A DNA stretch of 64,000 nt. Origin: Dugong dugon (lineage: Eukaryota; Chordata; Mammalia; Sirenia; Dugongidae). The DNA lies in assembly GCA_030035585.1 (NCBI GenBank), contig CM057481.1, positions 53,639,128 to 53,703,127 on the forward strand. The letters run 5' to 3'. This document shows, piece after piece, positions 53,433 to 64,000 of the stretch. A program made the translations under genes and the position numbers. The notes below the pieces were generated by a model. The model did no database searches. It saw only the letters and a program-made list of their open reading frames with translations, and was not told the DNA's origin. How positions within the stretch are numbered: position 1 is the first letter of the stretch; each line of letters opens with the position of its first letter.

Positions 53433-53619
53433 AGACAATGCAAGGGGGAATAAATGCCATGTGAATGTCAATCTAGAATGTTCTGTTTACTAGGGATTGA
53501 GATTAGGAAGTTTTGGACGAGGTACATCTGTGTAAAGTCTTGGTTTCTCAGGACTTCCATAAAGCACTGTGGGACAAAATACTAGCAGGGGCTTCTAATT
53601 AGAGGAGTTATATAGCTTG
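53433..53619. other. No recognised gene or repeat
   Basis: Short unclassified spacer. Confidence 0.4.
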
Positions 53620-54350
53620 TGCTAAATCTTAACTTTCTGTAGAGCAGGTGGCTTTATGCCCACAGATACACGTCCCAGTTATAAGCACTGAGTGATTTCA
53701 TACAAGCCCGTTTTGCAGGACTAGTTTTCCGGGGTGTTTTCATGTGCCAAGTAAAATCTTAATCGTTAAGTGAGGATAAATACATGTGCATGCACTGCAA
53801 AATAATTTGTCTCAAAGTCGGCTAACCCACAAAGTTCCTCCCTGGCTCAGAGAAATCTAGAAAAGACTGCAACGTTTGCAACGGCTCTTTCAAATGTGAA
53901 GGACGCAAGCACGGTTCTTTGATTCTCGCAGGAAATATAAAGATGTAATTTCTGCAGTGAGTAATGGTATAAATAAAATTATGTTTATTATTAGTTTATT
54001 CATGGTATTTAATTATAGAGGAAGATGGGTCGTCAGATAGCAAAACAGCCATAAACATGGGAAGGGCCGCGCTGCTCATGGTAAATGAATGCTCTAAAAC
54101 ATTGGGAAGAACATTAATCGAACGCCCAGTTACAGGTGGACTCCATGGGCGTAAATGTTCACTTGGGGTTCGTCAAATAATGGACGTTGGTCTATTTTTC
54201 AAGCCATTTCTCTGCAGTAACTTGACATTTGATAGGATTACCTTCCGATTTTGGTCTGAGTCTCTGCTATGCCGGAGAAGATTGCCATTTTTTAATTTAA
54301 AGATAGCAGAACGAAGCATGGGAGATGGTTCTGTAAAGACTCAGCCTGTG
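53620..54350. promoter_or_regulatory. Candidate conserved non-coding element
   Basis: Long repeat-free segment with balanced composition and a forkhead-like TGTTTATT (53,982-53,989). A 120-codon plus-strand open frame (54,057-54,419, true ATG) begins 'MGRAALLMVNECSK'; it has no recognisable domain and ends in a poly(A)-encoded Lys run, so I do not treat it as a gene. Confidence 0.35.
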
Positions 54351-54639
54351 ACTCATAACCAAATAGAAAAAAAAAAAAGATTTTTTTCTACAGTTTCCTT
54401 TCTTACCTCACTGTTGTAACTGAAATGATCGAATGACTAGTTTCCATTATAAACACCATATATTTATTTTATAAAATGTAACAGTATCATAAAACTCCGA
54501 GGCGATTTTTTTCTCTTTAAGACTCACAGAGTTTGCTGATTGTAATGTTAATTCACAGGTTTCACTAAAAAAAGATGAAGCAATTTTGCTGAAGCATAAC
54601 ATTGAACAGTTTTAAAAAACCTGAGCATGTCAGACATAG

Positions 54640-55060
54640 ATAAAACCAAATTTATGAGGCAGTGGAATTGTTTATGGGAGGACAAACAAAACGCATTGAA
54701 ACATTGGCAATGCAATTGACCATTCAAAATATAGCTAATAAGTTCCCAAACACGCAAGTTCTAATTTTAAAATTAAGCCTCCCAATTGCCAATTTCAAAA
54801 AAAAAAAAAAAAATGTAATGAGTTTAGAGTGGCCTTTTTATTATGCATGGTTTTATGTCTTTGGATTTCAAAATTACCTAGCATGCATTTTTAACTTTGC
54901 TACAATTTCCCGGCTGTTTTCATTTCTGTTTAAAAAAGGCTAAACAGTAAGATGTGCCACTGCTTTGCATTCTAATTGCATGTAACTGATTTGCACAGCA
55001 GAACAAAAAACTCATTTTCAGATTAAGAATCGTGCACCAAGAAATTACTATTGTTCTACT
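54640..55060. promoter_or_regulatory. Candidate conserved element with POU-type sites
   Basis: Three octamer-like half sites lie within 32 nt: TTTGCAT (54,964-54,970), ATTGCAT (54,975-54,981) and ATTTGCA (54,989-54,995). The surroundings are repeat-free except for an A-run at 54,798-54,814. Conservation not tested. Confidence 0.4.
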
Positions 55061-55379
55061 AGAAAAAAATATCTGCCCACCTTCTCCCCTCATTCACGTG
55101 AACTGTTTGCCCTGTTTTTCCCCCAGGTTGCTATCTTTTATAGACCACCATGCATTGCTCTTTAGGGACTAAAATAATGGAAACGGAATCAAGGAACATA
55201 TAACTGTTTTGACTACATTCTTTTGCTTGCAACATAACACTTGCCTTTTATTATTTTATCTTCAACAATCAAGGGGTGACTAAATGGTTGCAGGTGGTGA
55301 TGAAAATAAAAGCCATCCATCATTATTTATTAGGCATGAAAAAGATACACAATAATGTAATTTAATCTCAGAGCAGACA
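55061..55379. other. Single-copy DNA without a recognised gene
   Basis: No repeat or coding signal was recognised. Confidence 0.4.
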
Positions 55380-55610
55380 ATTATTTCCACATATTGATAA
55401 TACAATGTGAAAACTGTCATGAATTCTAATATGATATTTTGGCTTTATTGGTGCACCACGGCCAGCATGACAAATAATGAAATTGCATCAAAAAGGGAAA
55501 AAAAGGTAATTATGTGCATATGTCAATATCATGGGTGGAAAACATATCACCAAATTTTTAAGACTTATTCATTACAACTTGGCCAATTCAGAAGTTTGAA
55601 ATGGAAAAAA
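55380..55610. promoter_or_regulatory. Candidate conserved non-coding element
   Basis: Complex AT-rich sequence with 'gacaattatttcca', 'ggtaattatgtgcatatgtc' and 'acaaataatgaaattgcatc'. No repeat was recognised. Conservation not tested. Confidence 0.35.
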
Positions 55611-56614
55611 AGTACATTTTCAGTTTTCATTATTTAAAACAAAATCCCTTATAGTCACACCACAATCTGTAACTGGAGTAAACATTACTGTGTAAGTGTT
55701 TTATCATGTAAAAGTTTTGAAGACTAGCCATTCTGCTGAAGTATTTGCAGGAAGTGGATCTACACCATAGGGTCAAATTTCTAAGATTTTTTTTTTTGGT
55801 TCACTTTAGTAAAACTCTGCAGATGAACACTCTTCAGTCTCTACTTTGGGTAGCATGCACATGACTATTAAATGCAGCAAAGAACTCACCTTTTAGCCAA
55901 ATAAAGCAAGAAATGGTTGAAAATAAATATCTTTGGTAGGAAAAAATCCAGGCTGCTGAAATACTTGTTCAAAAAAAAAAAGCAAAGGCCAGTTTTCAGT
56001 TATGTGAAACGATTTCTCTTTTCACTCTGTTGCTTAACTCTTTCTCCAAGCAAGCCTTGGTGGATGAAAATCTGGTGAAAAAGAAACAAACTAGCATTTG
56101 ATCTCTGTAGAAGGGAATGAAAAACATTTGATGGTTTATATTTGAATAGATTCTGTTCTCTGCAAAGGGCAATCATTGACTGGAGACTTTCCAAGTTAGA
56201 AATAAATGAGATGATATTTAAAGTATTTGTATGTTCTACAGTACACACACACAAACACATTCATTCTATAGGACCTCTATGACAGCAAGTTCTATAATTG
56301 CTTGGAAACTAATTTATTCACAGTTCACATATAGATTAGAGACACAAATATAAGCTTATTGGATAAGATAAATGATCTCCTCTTAGAAAAATGCATTTTG
56401 AAATCATTAAGGAAAGAAAATCTCTTAGACTTGTTTTTGGATGGTAGACAGGATCTGGAAGGAGAAAGTATCCCTGAGTGATCACAACACTGACCATTCT
56501 GGGCTGGGAGAGAAAATTTATATATCATGTGGTTACTCAATTTTATAAAGGGAACCTAAGAACAAGTGTAGGTACTGCTTAGAAAAAGCAAATGAAAGGA
56601 ATAATTTAAAAAGT
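55611..56614. other. No recognised gene
   Basis: About 1 kb of unclassified DNA with short minus-strand open frames (56,000-56,260 and 56,325-56,540) of no recognisable domain. A short (CA)n lies at about 56,244-56,259. Confidence 0.45.
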
Positions 56615-56905
56615 CAATAAGCCACAGGAAATCTGGAGACTGTTTAAAAACACCTTATTGGAAGCCCAGTAAAAGTATGTGCCAGAGATCAAAGGGACAC
56701 TTGGAAATGTGGCCCAGCTAAGGAAACTGGGAGATCCGCAAACTATGGCAGGTCAGGTGTGAACAAGAATGCAGAAGAGCCAAAAGAGTATTCAAGAGTA
56801 CCTTGCAAGGGACTCCAAAGCCAATAAAAAAGTTCTTCAAATATATCCATGGCAGGAAACCAAGCAGAGAACTAATGGGGCGATCAAGTGACCTACTTTG
56901 AGCAG
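56615..56905 (+). repeat. Fossil CR1/L3-type LINE fragment
   Basis: Reading the plus strand across frameshifts gives the pattern 'LFKNTLLEAQ', 'LARDSKANKK' and 'FFKYIHGRKP', which is the EN-RT linker pattern of CR1/L3 LINEs. Very old; stops and indels throughout. Confidence 0.6.
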
Positions 56906-57554
56906 ACGATGTGTTCTGCTTACAGGATAGAAACTCTTCTGACTTTACTAAATATCATTCATTCATTCACTCATTGAATCATCCATCCATCTATCCATCC
57001 CTTTGATAACCTATTCATCCAACAAAAAATTTACAGAATATCTACTATGAGCCAGACCCTAAGTTCAGCACTGAAAATATAGCAGTATATAAAACAGTCA
57101 TTTATTATAAAAGTCATTTATTTATACATTTAACAAATACATGAGTTCATACTATGTGCCAAGCCCTGATCTGATTCTTGGAAATACATCAGCAAACAAA
57201 AGAGACGATATCCCTGATACTACGTTTTAGCAGGGAGTAGCACTGGAGGTGGGGAACATATAGAATAACCAACTAATCACAAAATCAATCATTTAGTATG
57301 ATAAGTGAAGGACAAGTGCAGACAGTAGTGAGTGCCTGATAGGGGACCTATCTGAGGCAGAAAATAGCACACTATTCAAGGACCTGAGGGAATGAAGAGC
57401 AGAGAGAGAGAGAGTAGCAGGAGGTGAGGCTGGTAGGATGGACATGGACCACATCATTTGGGGCTTGGTAGGTCATGTGATGAACACTAGACTTTATATT
57501 AGAGAGAAATGGGGAGCCACAGAATAGTTATAGGCAAGAATTATCCTCTTAAAA
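56906..57554. repeat. Old dispersed repeat sequence, unresolved
   Basis: 'catactatgtgccaagccct', 'cagcaaacaaaagagacgat' and 'gggacctatctgaggcag' recall a common old mammalian repeat. A (CATC)n-like run lies at 56,985-57,000. The family is uncertain. Confidence 0.4.
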
Positions 57555-57787
57555 AAATTGATACTCCTCTGTTCAAAACCCTGCAGTGGCTCTCTCTTAC
57601 AATCACAGTAAAAGCTAAAGACATTGCAATGACGTACTAGACTCCCCATACTCTGTTCTCTCTTACTTCTCACTCTGCTCTAGCCACCCTGGCCTCCTTG
57701 TGCCCAGAAAATCCAAATGGCTAACGCTTATACCTTCTAGATGTCCTTGCTCAAATCTTACTTCGTTTAAGGGGCATATCCTGACTG
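57555..57787 (+). repeat. L2 LINE 3' region, left part
   Basis: 'aaccctgcagtggctctctc', 'agtaaaagctaaagac', 'ctctgctctagccaccctgg', 'cctccttg' and 'gtccttgctcaaatcttact' follow L2 order. It is interrupted at 57,788 by an LTR and resumes at 58,193. Confidence 0.75.
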
Positions 57788-58192
57788 CTATGGATTGAAT
57801 TATGTCCTCCAAAAAATATGTGCTGCAAATCCTAATCCCTACACCTGGGGTTATAATCCCATTTGGGAATGGGTTTTCTTTGTTATCTTAACAAGGCAGG
57901 ACGAGTATAAGGTATGTCTTGAGCCAATCTCTTTTGAGATATAGAAGAGATTAAACAAGCAAGTGATCAAGCTGAGATGGGGGAAGACAGACACCAAGCT
58001 ACACGAAGACACCAAGAAACCAAAGAACAACGAACTTCCCCAGAGCTGACAGAGACAGAAAGCCCTTCCTCTACAGCCGGCACCCTGAATTCGGACTTCT
58101 AGCCTCCTAAACTGTGAGAAAATAAATCTGTCTCTTAAAGACACCTACTTGTGGTATTTCTGTTATAACAGCAGTAAATAACTAAGATACTA
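57788..58192 (+). repeat. MaLR-like solo LTR inserted in L2
   Basis: It starts 'tgctatggattgaattatgt' and ends 'aactaagata', with 'ttcggacttctagcctccta', 'aactgtgagaaaataaatct' (polyadenylation region) and 'gttataacagcagtaaataa'. Flanks 'ctgac' and 'ctaac' are a plausible 5-bp duplication with one change. No internal region. Confidence 0.75.
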
Positions 58193-58440
58193 ACGATCGG
58201 TCGTAACAGTCTAACTTCCCTGCCATCTGTACTTATACCTTGCTTTTTTTTTTCCCCCCACTTAGCACTCATTACTTTTTAACGTACAGCATGGTTTAAT
58301 ATATTTATTATTTTACATAATCTATATTTCCCCACTAGAATGTATTCTCATGAGGGCAGAAATCTGTGTTCTTTATTCTGACATTTATCCTAACCATCTA
58401 GAAGAGTCCCTAATCAATAATCACTTGATAAATAAGTACA
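58193..58440 (+). repeat. L2 LINE 3' region, right part
   Basis: 'acttagcactcattactttt', 'ccccactagaatgtattctc', 'atgagggcagaaatctgtgt' and the degraded 'cacttgataaataag' tail complete the L2 begun at 57,555. Confidence 0.75.
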
Positions 58441-58780
58441 TTAATTAATACATAAGGATACTAAGAAAATCATTGGCTGAAATTAAAGAGAGTTGGGAAG
58501 AGTTAATTATAGATGTAGAAAAGCAAGTTAGGAGGCTATTTTGAGGGTTTAATAAAAAAACAATCATCACAATTTAGGCTAATGACAGTGGAGGTAGGAT
58601 CATCAGAGTCTGCACTGGATTCATGCAGTAGTGTCTGGAGTTGGTTCATACTGGCTGGCAAGAGCTGATTGCTAAATTTCAGGAACGTTGCAAGATGGTT
58701 GTTAAACTCAGATATTATTAAAATTAAATTATATAAGCTTACAATTAAATATATTATATTAAAAAAAAGGTAATAGATAT
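58441..58780. other. No recognised gene
   Basis: AT-rich unclassified DNA. Confidence 0.45.
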
Positions 58781-58793
58781 TAAAAAGTCATTA
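58781..58793. repeat. Target-site duplication, left
   Basis: 'taaaaagtcatta' is repeated exactly at 58,959-58,971. Confidence 0.92.
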
Positions 58794-58958
58794 AACAAAG
58801 AAACCAAACCCATTGCCTTGGAGTAGACTCCAATTCATAATGACCCTATAGGACATAGTAGAACTGCCCATAGGGTTTCCAAGGAGTGGCTGGTGGATTC
58901 GAACTGCGGAGATTTAGGTTAACAGCAGAGCTCTTAACCACTGTGCCACGAGGGCTCC
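58794..58958 (-). mobile_element. AfroSINE, short form
   Basis: Minus-strand copy: 'aaacccattgccttggagta', 'gaccctataggacatagtag', 'ttccaaggagtggctggtgg', head 'accactgtgccacgagggct'. Perfect 13-bp target duplication; central ~45 nt absent. Confidence 0.95.
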
Positions 58959-58971
58959 TAAAAAGTCATTA
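58959..58971. repeat. Target-site duplication, right
   Basis: Exact copy of the 13-mer at 58,781-58,793. Confidence 0.92.
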
Positions 58972-59059
58972 CTGTCTAATTATTTTACTACACTCTTGAG
59001 GTTATTTATATCTACTGTGTTCGTACGATGAAATAACTACGTAATGGTGTGTTACAAAT

Positions 59060-59300
59060 CTTTCTTTTTGTTACTGTGTTTTTGGTGGAAGTTTATACAA
59101 CAAATTATGTTCCTTTTTAACAACTTCTATACATCTTGTTCAGTGACATTGATTACATTTCTCACAATCTGTCAACATTCTCATCATTTCCATCATGGTT
59201 GTTCCATTTCCATTAATCGAGTTTCCCTGCCCTCCTTACTGTCTCTTCTTTGCTTTAGGGTAAATGTTGATTGTTTGTGCAAATCTTTGTAATTCTACAC
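59060..59300 (-). repeat. Diverged L1 3'-UTR fragment
   Basis: 'gttcagtgacattgattaca' and the following 'ctcatcatttcc' resemble the 'cagtgacattgactacgctc' segment of the 3' UTR of the full-length L1 (27,246). This copy is older and lacks a clear tail. Confidence 0.55.
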
Positions 59301-60644
59301 TCAGTGATGTCATACTGGTGTCTTGAAATTTGCCATAGTGGGAGTGTTTTATTCCCCGGCAGCTGTCAAATGCTATAAACCAGGACTTGATTTACTGTAT
59401 TGTTGATTTTCTAGACTTAATATAGTGATGATAAAATTGTTAATAATACAGATTAAGCTTAAAATTGGTCATATCTGTAGATGCAACATTGTTAATATCA
59501 CAAAAAATTGAAGAAATATTCTTCCAGTACTTGAAAGCAATTATCTGATTCAGCAAAGAAGTCATTCATGTCACTGGCAAAAGAGTGAAATGCTGACATA
59601 TGTCTTTATTATTTCACTATTATCTTACTCTTTACTGTGAAGGAAACTATCAACCAACATACATGTCAGAAATACAATCGTTTGTTAACTGCAACCACAA
59701 GTTGTCTATGGATCTAAAAGTTTGGCAAAAAATAATGAAAGAATTCTTTGAGAATCAATTGGCTATATGGAACTTACAGTAAAGAGTATTGTATATTTTA
59801 TTTTTATTTATCAACAGCGTGCTATGCATCGTTTATAACGGTAAATCTAATATAAGTTTAAATATATAAGCATACATTTTCTTTTTCAGATAACTGGTTG
59901 TTAAATGGCATACCACTGGACATATAAGCAAGAGAGAAGGAATTGTCAAAGATGTTCCCAATTTCAGTCTTGTTCAACTATCTGAATGACGGTACCCATT
60001 CTCTTAGACAGGGAACATTAGACAAGGACTGGGTTTGTAGGTTGGGAGTGGGAAGGGTTATACTGGGTGATAATGAGTTTGAAGAGACAAACCATGAAGT
60101 CAGGTGACCAGTTGGGTATATAGTTCCAGACTCAGAAGAAAGATCTAAGCTAGAGGCACCATTTGGGTGATTATCTGTAAGTAGCTAGTAATTGGAGACT
60201 TGAGATTAGATGAAGTTATTCTGTTTCCTGTAAACTGATTTTGAATCAGAGGTCGGAGACATTTGGATAAATAACGGTAAATGAGGGATATTCTAGTACT
60301 GATAAATTAATAGTACATTTGTTATCAGAGCTAAATAATATCTCTGAAAATATTAGAGGGTTCCATCAGAGGAATGCCAGTTCCATCATCAAAGACGTGT
60401 CCTTTTTTATTAGAGAAGGGTATCTTAGTTAAATGGATAGAGTAACCAATACAATGCACTGTTGGGAGTCTCTGATAAGTGGGACACTGAGGTAGATATT
60501 GGGTGTAAGTGGACTTGAGTAATTAGTAACGCTTCTGAGTACTGTTAGTAGGATTAGTTAATTACTAACTGATATGAAATGTGAGTGTAAGATTCTAAAA
60601 ACAGGATCTTTCTTTGAGGGCTTATTCTTGCTTTTTATAAAAAG
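59301..60644. other. No recognised gene or repeat
   Basis: About 1.3 kb with short open frames only. Nothing further is supported. Confidence 0.45.
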
Positions 60645-63600
60645 AATCACAGACTTTCACTCCTGGGAAGATGAGCAGACATGGTTTTCTATATTCCTCT
60701 CACTAAGTACAACTAAAAACCCTAGACATCGTATATCAAACAAAAATAAGAAACCAGGTTAGCTAGGGACCTCAGGATCCAAGGAATGAGATGGTAGTGA
60801 GTTTTCTTTTTCCTCTTGTATCCCAACGTGGAACTAAAGAAGCCAGCAATCCAGAAAAGCCAACAGGCACAGATTAAAAAAAAAGTCCCAAAAGAAAGCC
60901 TGTTCTCTCTAGTCAAAGGGCTAGGAAAGGGGGGGCCTAGCAAGACAGAAAACTTTTAGAAAATGATTGCTCTACACCAACCAAACATAACAGAAAAAAC
61001 TGTGGCCCCATCCCACCCACACCATCAAAGACTGAGTGGGGAGCTAAGATTACCACCCTTGGGAGACTGTAATGAGGCTGTCTAACACCCCCAGTGAATG
61101 ACATCATGTAGGGCAGAGTAGGGAATCAGGGTTTTCATCCCTGCCAAGCAATAATAAGACACTCTTTCCTCCCCTTTCCAACCTTTCCTCCCCGACAACA
61201 ATGTCAGTGAAGACCATGTGGGGAACCTGGACTTCCGTCTACACCCAGCAAATAACGAGGTGCTCCCCGCCCCATCTCTGGTGTCAACAGCAATTGAGTG
61301 GGGAACCTGGACTTCTACCTTCATCTGGCAGTAATGAGACAGTGCTTGCCACTTTTCCTGCTGGAGTGGTACCAGAGAAAGTCAGTTAAATTAAAACAGA
61401 AGGTTAAGATAAGATCCAGAGTCTCATAACCTAATATAAAAATGTTCTTATTTCAATAAAAAGTCACTCATCATACCAAGAACCAGGAAGAACTTAATCT
61501 GCATAATAAGGGCAGTTAATTGATGCTAACACCAAGATGAGATGTTAAAATTATTAGACAAAGATTTTAAAGCAGCCATGGTAAAAATGCTTCAATGAGC
61601 AATTACAATCACGCTCACAATAAATGAAAAAAAAAGAAAGTATTAGCAAAAAAATGGAAAATCTCAGCAAAGAAATAGAAGATATAAAGAAAACTAAGTG
61701 GAAATTTTAGAACTGAAAAATACAATAACCAAAATAAAAAGATTAGTGGATGGCCATAACAACAGAATAGAGGAGACACAGGAAAGTATCAGTGAACTGT
61801 AAGATGCTATCACAGTCTACTCGGGTATCATTTCACCAGGGACCTCTGGTACTATCATGAAAGATGTAATATTTATGTCATCAGAATCTTGGAAGGAAAG
61901 GTGAAAGAAGATAGGGTTAAAAAAGTATTTTACAAGTGCTGAAAGAAAAGAATTGAAATACACAGTCATATACCAGTGGAAATGTCTTTCAAGAATGAAG
62001 AAGAGATCAAAACAATATCAGATGAAGGAAAACTAAGGGAATTGTTGCTAGCAGACTGCCTCTAAAAGAATGGCTGAGGGAAGTTTTCTAAACAGAAAGG
62101 AAATGACAAAGAAAGAAACTTGGAATATGAAGAGGAAAGAACACGATAAGCAAAAATATGGGTAAACAGAATAGACTTTCATTCTCCTCTTGAGAATGAA
62201 AGTTATATTTGATGATTGAAACAAAAATTGTAAACCTGTCTGATTTGATTCTAAATACACGCAGAGGAATTATTTAAGACACTTATATTAAAAATGAGAA
62301 AGGGTAAAGGAACATAAAGGGATGTAAGATTTCTATACTTCACTCAAACTGGTAAAATGACCACACCAGTAGACTGTGATGTGCTATGTTCTTTAAAAAG
62401 CTGTACAAAGAGATACACTCTAAAATACTATAGATAAACAAAAATGAGATCTAAAAAAAGTTCAAGTAACCCACAGGAAGGCAGGAAAAAGAAAATAGAA
62501 ATGAAAGGCAGAGAGAATAAACAGAAAACAAGAAATAAAATGGTAATTTAAGCCCTAACATAGCAATAATTACATTAAATGTAATTAATTTAATTAAATT
62601 TAAAAGATAGACTGACAGAATGGATTTAAAAAATAAATTTACTTCAAATATAATTATACAAGCAGATTTAAAATAAAAGGATATAGATATATTATGCAAA
62701 TAGTAATCAAAGGAAAGCAGGAGTGGCTATAAATATCAGGTAGAGTAGATTTCAGATCAAAGAATTTTACCAGAAACAGAAAGGGACATTATATAATGAT
62801 AAAAGTGTCAATCCAACAAGGTGTATGAACTAAACAACAGAGCTGGAAAATACGCAAAACAAAAATGGAACTGAAAGGAGAAGTAGACAAAATCAAAATT
62901 ATACTTGGAGACCTCAACACCTCTCTTATAACAACTGATAAAACAACTAAGTAGAAAATCAGTAAAGAAGAACTCAACAACACCATCTGCCAACAAGATC
63001 TCATTGATATTTGCAGAACAATATAAGAATACATTCTTCTCAAGTGCCTTTGGAAAATATACCAAGACAGACCACATTCTGGGCTGTAAAACAAAGCTTA
63101 ACAAATGTACAAGGATTGGGATCACACAGAGTGTGTTCTCTGGCCACAGTGGAATCAAACTAGAAATCAATAACAGAAAGATAACAGGAAAATCTCCAAA
63201 CACTTGAAAACCAAAAAACACATATCTAAATAATTACTGTGTCAAAGAGTAAGTATCAAGGGAAATTTTAAAGCAATACATTAAATTGAGTGAGAACAAA
63301 AATACAATTTAGTAAAATTTGTGAGATGCAGCTAAAGCAGTGTTGAGGGGGAAATTTATAGCACCAAAATGCTTCCATTACAAAAGTCTCACATCAATAA
63401 TCTAAGTACCCATTCAAGAACCTAGAAAATGAAGAGCAAAATAAACCCAAGGCAAGAAGGAGGAAGGAAATAACAAAGATAAAGCAGAAATCAGTGGATT
63501 TGAAAACAGAAAATTAATGAAGCAAAGATCTGTTTCCTGGAAAAGATCAATAAAATTGACAAATTTCCAGCAAGACCAAGAGATTATAAAAAAAGGGAAG

Positions 63601-64000
63601 ACACAAATTCCCAATATCAGAAATGAAATGGTATACTACTACAGATCTGGCAGACATCAAAAGTATAATAAGAGAATACTAGGAAACACTCTACACACAT
63701 ATATTTGACAACTTAGAAAAATTAATCTATTCCTTAAAAAACACAAACTACCACAATGTACCCAATATGAAACAGATAATTTGAATAGCTCTATAACTAT
63801 TAAGGAAATTGAAATTATAACTGAAAAACTTCCAAATCTCTAGGTCCAGATGGTTTCACTAGAGAATTCTACCAAGTATTTAAAGAAGAACTAACACCAA
63901 CTCTACACACTCTCTTCCAAAAAATAGAAGAGGGAACACTACTCAATTCTTTCTATGAAGCTAAATACTACTCTGACACCAAAATCCAAGAGAGTACACA
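60645..64000 (+). repeat. Old L1M LINE running off the window
   Basis: The left part (60,645-61,400) looks like an old L1 5' UTR ('cactcctgggaagatgagca'), then ORF1-like A-rich sequence. From 62,770 ORF2 is recognisable: EN block 'acttggagacctcaacacct' (62,905), 'agacagaccacattctgggc' (63,065), 'gttctctggccacagtggaa' (63,140; SDH-type block), then the pre-RT region 'aggtccagatggtttcacta' (63,843) and 'gagaattctaccaagtattt'. Stops and indels occur throughout. It continues beyond 64,000. Confidence 0.8.
62808..64000 (+). pseudogene. L1M ORF2 remnant (endonuclease to start of RT)
   Basis: Decayed relative of the ORF2 at 28.5-32.3 kb. The short open piece 63,004-63,207 keeps 'DHILGCKTKLNK' (the catalytic Asp block) and a serine-to-glycine variant of the SDH motif ('FSGHSGIKLEINN', so the Asp is changed). 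The segment 63,517-63,708 keeps 'LTNFQQDQEIIKKGKTQIPN', part of the linker. No long frame remains. Confidence 0.75.

Noticed and set aside
54057-54419. 120-codon plus-strand ATG frame as a possible gene
   Set aside because: No recognised domain, it ends in an A-run, and there is no partner exon. The DNA looks more like non-coding conserved sequence.

Overview
The window is gene-poor nuclear DNA from a placental mammal, almost certainly an afrotherian of the elephant, hyrax and sea-cow group (Paenungulata), most likely an elephant. The evidence is the repeat content. There are AfroSINEs (tRNA-derived SINEs that end like an RTE LINE) in two length classes differing by about 45 nt. There are several long copies of one RTE-clade LINE (RTE1/BovB-like), and a full-length L1 with a long, internally repeated 3' UTR. 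I recognise no cellular protein-coding gene, no structural RNA gene and no CRISPR array. Every recognisable coding sequence belongs to a retrotransposon, and almost all are broken.

Layout. 0-8.5 kb: a MaLR-like LTR end, a hAT-like fragment, RTE pieces, one nearly full-length RTE (copy B, 2,757-5,943) and older repeats. 8.5-12.3 kb: a three-level nest, in which a long AfroSINE is split by RTE copy C, which itself holds a second AfroSINE. 13-18.4 kb: a stretch with few young insertions, rich in homeodomain-type TAATTA sites; it looks like conserved developmental regulatory DNA. 18.4-27 kb: old LTR, L2 and L1M relics, a 3'-UTR-only L1 insertion with a 19-bp target duplication, and RTE copy D. 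27.0-35.3 kb: a full-length minus-strand L1 bounded by a perfect 15-bp duplication; ORF1 is intact, and ORF2 keeps all its endonuclease catalytic residues but has three frameshifts and two stops. 35.3-49.3 kb: RTE derivatives, RTE copy E (minus), single-copy DNA, RTE copy G and AfroSINEs. 50-56 kb: a second repeat-poor, regulatory-looking stretch. 56-64 kb: fossil CR1/L3, L2 split by an LTR, another AfroSINE, and an old plus-strand L1M that runs off the end.

How the parts work together. L1 and RTE are autonomous LINEs (endonuclease plus reverse transcriptase). AfroSINEs and the internally deleted RTE derivatives make no protein but share the RTE 3' end, so they were probably moved by RTE enzymes. 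Points most worth a second look: recurrent stop codons at the same tryptophan codons in several RTE copies, one of them giving an immediate TAG-ATG; a lysine-rich small ORF in the long L1 spacer that overlaps the ORF2 start by ATGA; an RTE-derived non-autonomous family with a shared junction; and the two candidate enhancer clusters. All family names come from recognition by eye; no alignment or database search was run.
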